Source of the DNA: Kutzneria buriramensis | Lineage (GTDB): Bacteria > Actinomycetota > Actinomycetes > Mycobacteriales > Pseudonocardiaceae | Direction of reading: 5' to 3' | Assembly: GCF_003387475.1 (NCBI RefSeq) | Contig: NZ_QUNO01000001.1 | Span: 682,001-746,000, forward strand | DNA length: 64,000 nucleotides | In this document: positions 36,412 through 45,545 of the stretch, one piece after another | How the letters are laid out: each line of letters opens with the position of its first letter | Numbering within the stretch: position 1 is the first letter of the stretch | The notes under the pieces: model-generated | What the model saw: only the letters and a program-made list of their open reading frames with translations | What the model was told of the DNA's origin: nothing | The model's database searches: none | Position numbers and translations under genes: made by a program

Positions 36412-37535
36412 CCCAGGGAAGATTTGCACTGTGACAGCGCCTGGTCCAGGTCGGTCCAGAGGTCGTCGACGTCCTCCAGGCCGACCGACAGGCGCAGCAG
36501 TTGGTCGCTGACGCCGGCGCCGCGGCGGTCCTCGTCGGCCATGACCCGGTGGCTCAGCGAGCCGGGGTGCTGGATCAGCGTGTCGACGCTGCCGAGGCTC
36601 ACCGCCGGCGTGATCAGCTGGACCGCGCCGATCACCGTGTGCGGGTCGCCGTGCACCTCGAAGGACACCATCGGGCCGCCGATGCTCGGCCGGTGCACGC
36701 GGCTGACGCCCGGGTGGTCGGCGAGCCGCCGGGCCAGCTCGGCGGCCGTCCGGGAGGCCGCGCGGATGCGGACCGGCAGCGTGGAAAGGCCGCGCAGCAA
36801 CAGGTATCCGGCCAGCGGGTGCAGGATGCCGCCGGTGCCGGTGCGGACCGCGCGGAGGCGGCGGGCGAACTGCTCGTCGCACGCCACGACGCCGCCGAGC
36901 ACGTCGCCGTGGCCGCCCAGGAACTTGGTGGCGCTGTGCAGCACGATGTCGGCGCCCAGCTCGAGCGGCCGCTGCAACACCGGCGTCGCGAACGTGTTGT
37001 CCACCAGGACCGGAACGTCCACGTCGATGGCTTTGATGTCCACTTCGGACAGAGTGGGGTTGGCCGGCGACTCCACGATCACCAGGCCGGTGTCCGCGCG
37101 GACGTCGTCCGCGAGCATGTCCACTGTGGACCAGGTGACCTCGGTGCCCAGCAGGCCCGAGTCGATCAGGTGGTCGGTGGTGCCGTAGAGCGGGCGCACC
37201 GCGACGACGTGCCGCTTGCCCTGGGCCGCCACCGCGAGCAGGCAGGCCGACAGCGCCGCCATGCCCGTCGCGAAGGCCACCGCCGCCTCCGCGCCCTCGA
37301 GATTCGCCAGCGCGGTCTCGAACCTGGCCACCGTCGGGTTGCCGATGCGGCCGTAGATCGGGCTGCCGCCCAGGTCCTCGCCGAGCTTGGCCCGGTCGAG
37401 GCGGCTCGCCTCCTCGTGGCTGTCGTGGGAGGGGTAGGTCGTGGAGAGGTCGATCGGGGCCGCGTGCAGGCCCAGATCCGTCAGGTCCTCGCGGCCGGCG
37501 TGCACTGCCCTGGTGTTCAGCTGCATGCCGCTCAT
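36408..37535 (-). CDS. PLP-dependent Cys/Met metabolism enzyme (cystathionine/methionine gamma-lyase family)
   Basis: 375 residues. Fold-type I features: YGRIGNPTVARFE, ATGMAALSACLL, VVESPANPTLSEVDIKAI, VDNTFATPVLQRPLELGADIVLHSATKFLGGHGD with the PLP Lys, and C-terminal SLGSVDTLIQHPGSLSHR. The region YGTTDHLI has Thr where classical methionine gamma-lyases have Cys, so cystathionine gamma-lyase/synthase or another sulfur-amino-acid lyase is equally likely. An Lrp/AsnC gene is divergent 50 bp away and probably regulates it. An internal ATG (37526) is an alternative start. Confidence 0.88.
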   Translation of the reverse strand: MSGMQLNTRAVHAGREDLTDLGLHAAPIDLSTTYPSHDSHEEASRLDRAKLGEDLGGSPIYGRIGNPTVARFETALANLEGAEAAVAFATGMAALSACLLAVAAQGKRHVVAVRPLYGTTDHLIDSGLLGTEVTWSTVDMLADDVRADTGLVIVESPANPTLSEVDIKAIDVDVPVLVDNTFATPVLQRPLELGADIVLHSATKFLGGHGDVLGGVVACDEQFARRLRAVRTGTGGILHPLAGYLLLRGLSTLPVRIRAASRTAAELARRLADHPGVSRVHRPSIGGPMVSFEVHGDPHTVIGAVQLITPAVSLGSVDTLIQHPGSLSHRVMADEDRRGAGVSDQLLRLSVGLEDVDDLWTDLDQALSQCKSSLG

Positions 37536-37585
37536 CCTGGGCAGGTCACGGTGTTTTCGTGCGAATCCCGTACTAAATTCGGCCC

Positions 37586-38059
37586 ATGGCCGACCCTGCG
37601 CGTCTCGATCCGGTTGATCTCGCCATTCTGCGGGAGTTGCAGAACGACGCCCGGATCACCAACAAGGAGCTCGCCGCCGTCGTCGGCATCGCCCCGTCCA
37701 CCTGTCTCGATCGAGTCGCGCGCCTGCGGGCCGCCGGTGTCATCCTCGGCACCGTGCTCAAGGTCGACGCCACCGCGCTCGGCCGGCCGCTGCAGGCTCT
37801 CCTGTTCGTGCGGGTGCAGCCCCATCGCGGCGTGCTGGATCCGTTCGTCAAGCACTCCCTCGCGCAGCCCGAGACCCGGGCCGTATTCCACCTCACCGGC
37901 CCCGACGACTTCATGGTGCACGTCGCCGCCACCAGCGCCGCCGACCTCCAACGCCTCGTGCTCGACGAGTTCACCGCCCGGCCCGAGGTCGCCCTCGTGC
38001 ACACCACCCTGATCTTCCAGCAGTGGGAGGGCGGGCCGCTGCTACCGCCTACCGGTTGA
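37586..38059 (+). CDS. Lrp/AsnC-family transcriptional regulator
   Basis: 157 residues: N-terminal HTH (DPVDLAILRELQNDARITNKELAAVVGIAPSTCLDRVARLRAAGVI) and C-terminal RAM ligand-binding domain. Divergent from the PLP lyase, which suggests it senses the lyase substrate or product. 38060-38175 downstream holds nothing I can identify. Confidence 0.94.
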   Translation: MADPARLDPVDLAILRELQNDARITNKELAAVVGIAPSTCLDRVARLRAAGVILGTVLKVDATALGRPLQALLFVRVQPHRGVLDPFVKHSLAQPETRAVFHLTGPDDFMVHVAATSAADLQRLVLDEFTARPEVALVHTTLIFQQWEGGPLLPPTG

Positions 38060-38175
38060 GGCGCAGGCCGCCGGCGACGGCGTCGCCCTCGAGACCGCCA
38101 CCATGTCTTCCTGTGGCGCCGCAGGCTTCCGTCGGCACACCGCCCATGCCCGGCCGTCCCGACTGGAAGGCCTGA

Positions 38176-38928
38176 TCAGTCCGCGGCCAGTTCGTACACG
38201 AGCTCATAGCGGTCGCCGACCATGGTCATGTCGTTGACCTCCACCGGCGTGCCCGACTCGTCGATCGCCACTCGGCGCACGACGAGCACGGGTGCGCCGG
38301 CGGCGACGTTCAGCAGTGCGGCCTCGTCGACCGTGGCGGGGCGGGTGAGCACTCGCTCCACGAAGTGATCCAGCCGCACGCCGGCTTCCTCCAACCGGGA
38401 GTAGATCCCGCCGGGGCCGGTGTTCTCCTGCTCGATCGCGGTGCCGGCGGTCAGCCGGCGGGGCAGCCGTGACGTCGCCAGCTGCACCGGCTCGCCGTCG
38501 GCACGCATCGTTCGCCGTCGTACCAGGATTTCGTCGCCGGCTTCGATGTGCAGGGCGTCGGCGAGGTGCTCGTCGGCCGTCTCGATGCGGATCTCGACTT
38601 CGACCGATGCCGTGAAGCCACTTGCCGCCGCGTCGCCGAGGAAGGTCGCCTGGTTGGCCGTACGGGCCGCGCGGGACAGCCGGTTCCGGGCGAGGCGGGT
38701 GACGGCCGGCTTCGTGCGTACGAACACGCCGGCCCCGGGTTGCGTGGTGACAAGTCCCTCGGCCCGCAGCGCGTCGAATGCGTTCTGCACGGTCTGACGG
38801 GCGACGCCGTACCGCTTCATCAGCGCACTGCCGCTGGGCAGCTGCTGGCCGGGCCGGTACTCGCCGCGCTCGACGGCTTGGCGGAGGTCGGCGGCGATCC
38901 GACGATACGGCGGCTCCTCGGGCGTCAC
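38176..38928 (-). CDS. GntR-family regulator, HutC/UTRA subfamily
   Basis: 250 residues, GTG start. Winged helix at about 6-72 (YRRIAADLRQAVERGEYRPGQQLPSGSALMKRYGVARQTVQNAFDALRAEGLV), UTRA effector domain about 90-245 (EILVRRRTMRADGEPVQLATSRLP, LVVRRVAIDESGTPVEVNDM). Divergent from a small hypothetical gene; CTAG-containing repeats in the shared promoter are likely operators. No catabolic or conjugation genes are adjacent, so its regulon is unclear. Confidence 0.93.
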   Translation of the reverse strand: MTPEEPPYRRIAADLRQAVERGEYRPGQQLPSGSALMKRYGVARQTVQNAFDALRAEGLVTTQPGAGVFVRTKPAVTRLARNRLSRAARTANQATFLGDAAASGFTASVEVEIRIETADEHLADALHIEAGDEILVRRRTMRADGEPVQLATSRLPRRLTAGTAIEQENTGPGGIYSRLEEAGVRLDHFVERVLTRPATVDEAALLNVAAGAPVLVVRRVAIDESGTPVEVNDMTMVGDRYELVYELAAD

Positions 38929-38983
38929 TCGATCAGTCTACCTAGTTCCATCTAGACAGCTGTGCGTGCCACTGTCACTCTAG

Positions 38984-38995
38984 CTATCTAGATAG
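38984..38995. promoter_or_regulatory. Candidate GntR operator (CTATCTAGATAG)
   Basis: A perfect 12-bp palindrome 25 bp before the hypothetical gene, with further CTAG half-sites (CTACCTAG and TCTAG at 38940-38956) toward the GntR gene. Spacing and symmetry fit an autoregulated divergent promoter. Confidence 0.55.
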
Positions 38996-39020
38996 GTCGG
39001 TAGGAACTACGGGGGTCACG

Positions 39021-39374
39021 ATGCTCCGCCACGCATTTGTCCTCTACGAGGTGCGGAAGTCCACCGACGGTCGCGCCGGCTACGAGGAGATCGGCCGCAT
39101 GGAGGTCGACGTCCTCCGGTTCGGCCGGGGCGAACTGGCCCTGCACCTGAGGTTGTGGGCGATTGCCTTGCTGCGTGAGAAGAGATGCGACATCGGCCTC
39201 TTCACCGCGGAGTTCGGCACCCTCGACGACGAGAGTCAACCCGACAAAGCCTTTGCCGTGCACCAGATCGTGTGGTCGGGTGAGGAAGCACAGTGCGACG
39301 GGATGGATCCGGCCGCGCTCAATCTGCTCGCCACGCTGTGGTCCTGCGCCGGAGTCCGGCTGTCACGAACGTGA
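39021..39374 (+). CDS. Hypothetical protein divergent from GntR regulator
   Basis: 117 residues, ATG start. A mixed alpha/beta sequence with LRHAFVLYEVRKSTDGRAGYEEIGRMEVD at the start and FAVHQIVWSGEEAQ in the middle; no TM segment or known motif. Its only promoter contains the putative GntR site, so it is probably the regulated gene. A strong terminator begins 2 nt after its stop. Confidence 0.65.
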   Translation: MLRHAFVLYEVRKSTDGRAGYEEIGRMEVDVLRFGRGELALHLRLWAIALLREKRCDIGLFTAEFGTLDDESQPDKAFAVHQIVWSGEEAQCDGMDPAALNLLATLWSCAGVRLSRT

Positions 39375-39375
39375 G

Positions 39376-39408
39376 GAGGCCCCGCCGACCGGGGGTCGGC
39401 GGGGCCTC
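39376..39408. terminator. Bidirectional terminator between the hypothetical gene and sdhB
   Basis: Perfect 15-bp stem (39376-39390 with 39394-39408) and a GGG loop, between convergent genes. Confidence 0.85.
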
Positions 39409-39423
39409 GACGTGAGAGCCGGG

Positions 39424-40205
39424 TCAGACGCGCTTGAACAGCAGGGCGCGCTTGACCTCCTGGATGGCCTTGGTGACCTGGATGCCACGGGGGCAGGCGT
39501 CGGTGCAGTTGAAGGTGGTGCGGCAGCGCCACACGCCGTCGACGTCGTTGAGGATGTCGAGCCGCTCCTCGGCGCCCTCGTCCCGGCTGTCGAAGATGAA
39601 CCGGTGGGCGTTGACGATGGCGGCAGGCCCGAAGTAGGAGCCTTCGGTCCAGTACACGGGGCACGACGTGGTGCAGCAGGCGCACAGGATGCACTTGGTG
39701 GTGTCGTCGAACCGGGCCCGGTCGGCGACGGACTGGACGCGCTCGCGGGTGGGCTCGTGACCGGTGGTCATGAGGTACGGCTTGACGGCACGGAAGGCCT
39801 CGAAGAACGGCTCCATGTCGACGAGCAGGTCCTTGTGCACGGGCAGGCCCTTGATGGGCTCCATGGTGATGGTGGTCGGCTTGCCATTGGCCGCCAACAG
39901 GTCCTTCACCAGCACCTTGCACGCCAGGCGGTTGACGCCGTTGATGCGCATGGCGTCCGAGCCGCAGATGCCGTGCGCGCACGACCGGCGGAACGTCAGC
40001 GAGCCGTCCATGTACCACTTGATGGTGTGCAGGACGTTGAGCACCCGGTCGGACGGCAGCGCGGGCACCTCGAAGTCCTGCCAGCGCGGTTCGTCGTCGA
40101 ACTCGGGGTTGAACCGGCGGATCCGCACGGTGATGGTGACGGATCCGGGCGGCGCGGGCGGCTGCGAGCCGCGGGAGCCCGAGGGCGCGGTTTCGGTCGT
40201 CGTCA

Positions 40206-40206
<1 letters not shown>
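39424..40206 (-). CDS. sdhB: Succinate dehydrogenase iron-sulfur subunit
   Basis: 260 residues. Cys ligands of the three clusters are in order: SCAHGICGSDAM plus NRLAC for [2Fe-2S], CILCACCTTSCP for [4Fe-4S], and CRTTFNCTDACPRG for [3Fe-4S]. It passes electrons from the flavoprotein to quinone. ATG overlaps the sdhA stop by one base (TGATG). An N-terminal Pro/Gly extension of about 25 residues precedes the conserved start. Confidence 0.97.
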
Positions 40207-41960
<1,754 letters not shown>

Positions 41961-41979
41961 GTCGCGCGTTCTCCCGCGG

Positions 41980-42390
41980 TCAGCCGCTGATGTTCGGGTC
42001 GAAGGTGAAGATCACGAAGCTGCCCAGCGCGAGGATCAGCGCCATGGACGTGTAGAGCAGGATCTTCAGCCAGAACCGGGTGGCGTCCTTGCGCGCGTAG
42101 TCGTTGATGACGGTGCGCAGGCCGTTGCCGCCGTGCAGCTCGGCCAGCCACAGCATGGACAGGTCCCAGAACTGCCAGAACGGCGAGGACCAGCGGCCGG
42201 CGACGAAGGCGAAGTTGATGCGGTGCACGCCGCCGTCGAGGATGTTCATGATGAACAGGTGCCCGAGCACCAGCACGATCAGCAGCAGGCCGGACATCCG
42301 CATGAACAGCCAGCTGTAGAGCTCGAAGTTGCTGCGGCGAGCCTGGCGCCGACGCGGGCTGCGCGGGGCGGCGAGGTCGAGGGTGCTCAT
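41980..42390 (-). CDS. sdhD: Succinate dehydrogenase membrane anchor subunit D
   Basis: 136 residues, three TM helices. RMSGLLLIVLVLGHLFIMNIL contains the likely heme-ligand His; WDLSMLWLAELHGGNGLRTVINDYAR is typical of actinobacterial SdhD. ATG at 42390 lies 1 nt after the sdhC stop; the five-codon extension upstream would overlap sdhC. Confidence 0.92.
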   Translation of the reverse strand: MSTLDLAAPRSPRRRQARRSNFELYSWLFMRMSGLLLIVLVLGHLFIMNILDGGVHRINFAFVAGRWSSPFWQFWDLSMLWLAELHGGNGLRTVINDYARKDATRFWLKILLYTSMALILALGSFVIFTFDPNISG

Positions 42391-42391
42391 G

Positions 42392-42835
42392 TCAGTTGCC
42401 ACCACCGAAGACCGTGATGAAGCTCCGCTGGAGCATGAAGTACGCGCCCGGGATCATCACGACGACCCAGACCGCGATGATGATCCACAGCATCGGGCGC
42501 TGGAACCGCGGGCCCTTGGACCAGAAGTCGACCAGCATGATCCGGACGCCGTTGAGCGCGTGGTACAGCACCGCCGCGACCAGGCCCAGCTCCAACAGGT
42601 TGACGAGCGGGTTCTTGTAGAGCTCGATCACCTTGTCGTAGGCGTTCGGCGAGATGCGGACGACCGCGGTGTCCAGGACGTGCACGAACAGGAAGAAGAA
42701 GGTCAGCACCCCGGTGATCCGGTGGGCCACCCAGGACCACATGCCCAGATCGCCGCGGTAGACGGTGCTACCGCGCCGGCTGCTGCCCCCTGTTCCCTCT
42801 GCTGCGCCCGTCGGCGGGGCGGTGGTACTGGCCAT
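42392..42835 (-). CDS. sdhC: Succinate dehydrogenase cytochrome b subunit
   Basis: 147 residues from ATG at 42835. The conserved RGDLGMWSWVAHRITGVLTFFFLFVHVLDTAVV segment supplies the quinone-site Ser/Arg and a heme His; three TM helices. An in-frame GTG at 42904 would add 23 residues and has a similarly distant Shine-Dalgarno, so the start is uncertain. First gene of the operon; 42836-43015 upstream probably holds its promoter. Confidence 0.92.
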   Translation of the reverse strand: MASTTAPPTGAAEGTGGSSRRGSTVYRGDLGMWSWVAHRITGVLTFFFLFVHVLDTAVVRISPNAYDKVIELYKNPLVNLLELGLVAAVLYHALNGVRIMLVDFWSKGPRFQRPMLWIIIAVWVVVMIPGAYFMLQRSFITVFGGGN

Positions 42836-43015
42836 GGTGCGGGTGGCCTCCAGCGTCAGTGGTGGGCGCGGCCCCGGCGGCATTTCGGGACGGACTTGCG
42901 TCACGGGGCCTTGACCCTCCGGATGCTAGACCGCAGGCCCGTGGCTGGCCCAACGGCGAAGGTCCGTCTGTGATCGATGAGACACGCACCGATGTGGCCC
43001 AGGTGACTTTATCGA

Positions 43016-43681
43016 TCAAGCGCCACTCGTCAGGGCATCCCGGCACAGCCGGTCGGCACGCCGCGTGGTCTCCGGCTGGCGGTATCGGGAAGCCAGCCGC
43101 AGCACCTGCGCGCAGGCGGTGTCCAGATCGACCCGGTGTCCGATCGAGACGAACAGCGGCTTGACCTCCCGCTGGGTGCGCAGCGCCCGCCCGACCACCT
43201 CCCCGTCGTCCAGCAGCGGCGACCACGCGCCGCGCTCCGGGCCGGGCGGGTCGTAGTGCCCCATCGGGGTCTTGGCCACGCCGATCGACGGCAGCCCGGT
43301 GACCACGCCGAGGTGGCTGGCCAGGCCGAACCGGCGCGGATGGGCCACGCCCTGTCCGTCACACACCAGCAGATCGGGCGACACGGTCAGTCGTTCGAGC
43401 GCGGTCAGCAGCGACGGCAGTTCACGGAACGCAAACAACCCTGGCACATAAGGGAAATCTGTGACACCCGGCACAACGACCTGATCCACCGGGTCGAGTG
43501 ACGCGACGTCCAGCACCACCACCGCCGCGAACAGCCGGTCGGAACCCTCGTCGTACGCCACGTCCAGGCCGGCGGCGGTGCGCGGGGCGAAGCCGGCGGG
43601 CGGGTGCGGGTCGACCAGCGGGGCCATCCGCAGCTGCAACGCGACCGCCTCGTCCGGCGTCGCCGGCCACTGCTCGATCAC
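43016..43681 (-). CDS. nfi: Endonuclease V (deoxyinosine/inosine-specific)
   Basis: 221 residues. Family blocks are intact: AAGLDVAYDEGSDRLFAAVVVLD (catalytic Asp), FPYVPGLFAFRELPSLL, LLVCDGQGVAHPRRFGLASHLGVVTGLPSIGVAKT (second metal-ligand group and wedge). EndoV nicks one nucleotide 3' of a deaminated adenine in DNA and can act on inosine RNA. Its GTG overlaps the stop of the pentapeptide/YwqK gene (GTGA), and GGAGAGG lies 10 nt upstream. It is therefore the last gene of the deaminase-toxin operon, an arrangement I find suggestive of self-protection. Confidence 0.92.
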   Translation of the reverse strand: MIEQWPATPDEAVALQLRMAPLVDPHPPAGFAPRTAAGLDVAYDEGSDRLFAAVVVLDVASLDPVDQVVVPGVTDFPYVPGLFAFRELPSLLTALERLTVSPDLLVCDGQGVAHPRRFGLASHLGVVTGLPSIGVAKTPMGHYDPPGPERGAWSPLLDDGEVVGRALRTQREVKPLFVSIGHRVDLDTACAQVLRLASRYRQPETTRRADRLCRDALTSGA

Positions 43682-45048
43682 GCGAAATGCCTCTCCGAAG
43701 CCAGGTCGCCGTGCTCGTCGAAGACGCGCTCGCGGGCCAGCCGCCCGTCCGGTGTCCACTCCCGCGCGACGCCGGTGATCATGCCGCGCCGCACCGTCAG
43801 CTCCGACTTGGGCGTGCCGTCCTCGTACCACTCGCGGCGCGGCCCGTCCTCGACGCCGTACCGGTAGGTCGCCAGCGAGATCACCTCGCCGCTGTACCCG
43901 TGCGTCACCGCCTCGCCGGTGAAGGCGTGGCCGTCGTAACGCAGGCGCGCGCCGTCATCCCAGTCGACTGTGCTGACCTGGAGGTCGATGCGCGGCAGCG
44001 GCGGCTCGTCCGACGGCGCCTCCCGGTCGTCGAGGATGAGGCCGCCGTCGTCCCAGCGCTGGATCCGCCGTGTGGAGCCTTTGGCGTCGTACTGGGTCAG
44101 CTCCTTGGTACGGCCATTGCGGTGCCAGCGCCGCCATTCCCCGACGCGCACGCCCTGCTCGTACCGGCCCTCGGCGTCGGGTGACCACCACGGGCCGTCG
44201 GGGACGCCGTCGCGGTAGGAGGTGACGGTTTCTCCGTCCTGGACCTCGCCCGTGAACGGCTCGCCGTCGACTGCCAGTACGCCGTCGGCCTCGGTCGTTC
44301 GGGCCCGATCGACCCTGGTCACCGGCTCGCCGCGCTCGTCCCAGTGCCGGTCGCCCTCCTCGGCGAGCATTCCGTTGGGATGCCAGCGCTTCCCGTCCGC
44401 GGAGCGCAGGATCCCGCTGTCGTACCAGGTTCTGGTCGTCTGCCGCACGCCGTCCTGGTACGTCTCCAGCGACAGCAGGCGATCCCCGTTCTCCCGGACC
44501 AGTTCCCCGGTGAACGGCTCGCCGCCGTGCCACAGCCGCCCCTCGTCGTCCCAGGTCGGGGCGTCCGCGTACACGTCGATCCGCCTGGCCCGGGCCGGCA
44601 GGAAAGCGCCGTCCAGCACGGCTTCCGCGAGGTCGGCGGTGGACAGGTCGACGTCGTCCAGCATCGCCGCGGTCAGATTCGCGCCGCGCAAGCTCGTCTC
44701 CGCGAACACCGCGCCGATCGCCGTCACGCGGGTCAGGTTGGCGTCGCCCAGATTCGCCTTGGCCAGGTTGGCATCATCCAGGTTGGCGTCCGGCAGCTGC
44801 GCCTCGGACAGGTCCGCCCCGCGCAGATCCGCGCTGGTCAGCAGCGCGCCGTCCAGCTCCGCCCGGCGCAACACCACGTCCCGCAGGTCCGCGCCGAGCA
44901 GCCGGGCGCCACTCAACGGTGCGCCCGTCAGGTCGGCGCCGCGGAAGTCCAGGCCGGTGAAGTCGCCGACACCCTCGTCGAGCCAGTCCTCCAGCGCGAC
45001 CGCCGCCTCGTCGTCGTCCGGCCAGCGGACCGGCAGCCACTTACTCAC
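43678..45048 (-). CDS. Pentapeptide-repeat plus YwqK/MORN-like repeat protein (immunity-like)
   Basis: 456 residues, GTG start. About 28-150 is a pentapeptide beta-helix (ADLTGAPLSGARLLGADLRDV...). About 165-456 consists of YwqK-type units (FTGELVRENGDRLLSLETYQDGV, RRWHRNGRTKELTQYDAKG, DGPRREWYEDGTPKSELTV, FDEHGDLASERHFA). The last 80 residues are clearly homologous to the 120-residue protein encoded just upstream. YwqK is the antitoxin of the deaminase toxin YwqJ in Bacillus subtilis. The fusion with pentapeptide repeats is unusual. Overlaps nfi by 4 nt. Confidence 0.85.
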   Translation of the reverse strand: MSKWLPVRWPDDDEAAVALEDWLDEGVGDFTGLDFRGADLTGAPLSGARLLGADLRDVVLRRAELDGALLTSADLRGADLSEAQLPDANLDDANLAKANLGDANLTRVTAIGAVFAETSLRGANLTAAMLDDVDLSTADLAEAVLDGAFLPARARRIDVYADAPTWDDEGRLWHGGEPFTGELVRENGDRLLSLETYQDGVRQTTRTWYDSGILRSADGKRWHPNGMLAEEGDRHWDERGEPVTRVDRARTTEADGVLAVDGEPFTGEVQDGETVTSYRDGVPDGPWWSPDAEGRYEQGVRVGEWRRWHRNGRTKELTQYDAKGSTRRIQRWDDGGLILDDREAPSDEPPLPRIDLQVSTVDWDDGARLRYDGHAFTGEAVTHGYSGEVISLATYRYGVEDGPRREWYEDGTPKSELTVRRGMITGVAREWTPDGRLARERVFDEHGDLASERHFA

Positions 45049-45059
45049 CCTTCGAACCT

Positions 45060-45178
45060 ACTGGCCGAACCACCCCTCGGGCAGCCCCGTTCTCCCGAAG
45101 GGAACCTCATTGCCGTCGGCGTCCCGGCGGTGCTCCTCGACGAGCCGGCGCCGACGATTCGTCCCTTGTGGACCGCCA
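45060..45178 (-). other. Coding-like remnant between the two YwqK-type genes
   Basis: The 130-nt gap is not blank: one minus-strand frame, ending at a TAG at 45060-45062, reads RRLVEEHRRDADGNEVPFGRTGLPEGWFGQ with GC-rich third positions. It has no start codon of its own and is out of frame with the 120-residue gene that ends at 45179. It may be a frameshifted or duplicated immunity-gene tail. Confidence 0.35.
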
Positions 45179-45541
45179 TCACTCCGGCATGCCGACGGAG
45201 CGGAACGACTCCGGCGCGCCGTTGGAGTCCCAGTGCTGCTCGCTGATCAGGTCGCCCTCGTCGTCGAACACCTTCTCCACGGCCAGCCGGCCGTTGTGGT
45301 GCCACCTCCGGTGCGTGCCGACGGCGACACTGTGCCGGGACATGCCCTCCGCCTTGAGCGTGCCGTCCTCGTACCACTCGCGCCGCGGGCCGTCCCGCCA
45401 GCCGTCGCGGTAGGTCTCCAAGAAGATCAGCGTCTCACCATAGGTGTTGATCAGTTCGCCGGTGAACGGTTCGCCGTCGTGCACGAGGCGCAGCGAGTCG
45501 TCCAACTCGCTGTCGTCCAGGAAGACGTGGATCCGCTTCAT
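45179..45541 (-). CDS. YwqK-like immunity protein for the adjacent deaminase toxin
   Basis: 120 residues, ATG start 4 nt after the toxin stop. Two to three YwqK units: HDGEPFTGELINTYGETLIFLETYRDG, DGPRREWYEDGTLKAEG, HRRWHHNGRLAVEKVFDDEGDL. Position directly after a YwqJ-like toxin mirrors ywqJ-ywqK of Bacillus subtilis. No signal or TM segment, so it should act in the cytoplasm. Confidence 0.85.
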   Translation of the reverse strand: MKRIHVFLDDSELDDSLRLVHDGEPFTGELINTYGETLIFLETYRDGWRDGPRREWYEDGTLKAEGMSRHSVAVGTHRRWHHNGRLAVEKVFDDEGDLISEQHWDSNGAPESFRSVGMPE

Positions 45542-45545
45542 GACA

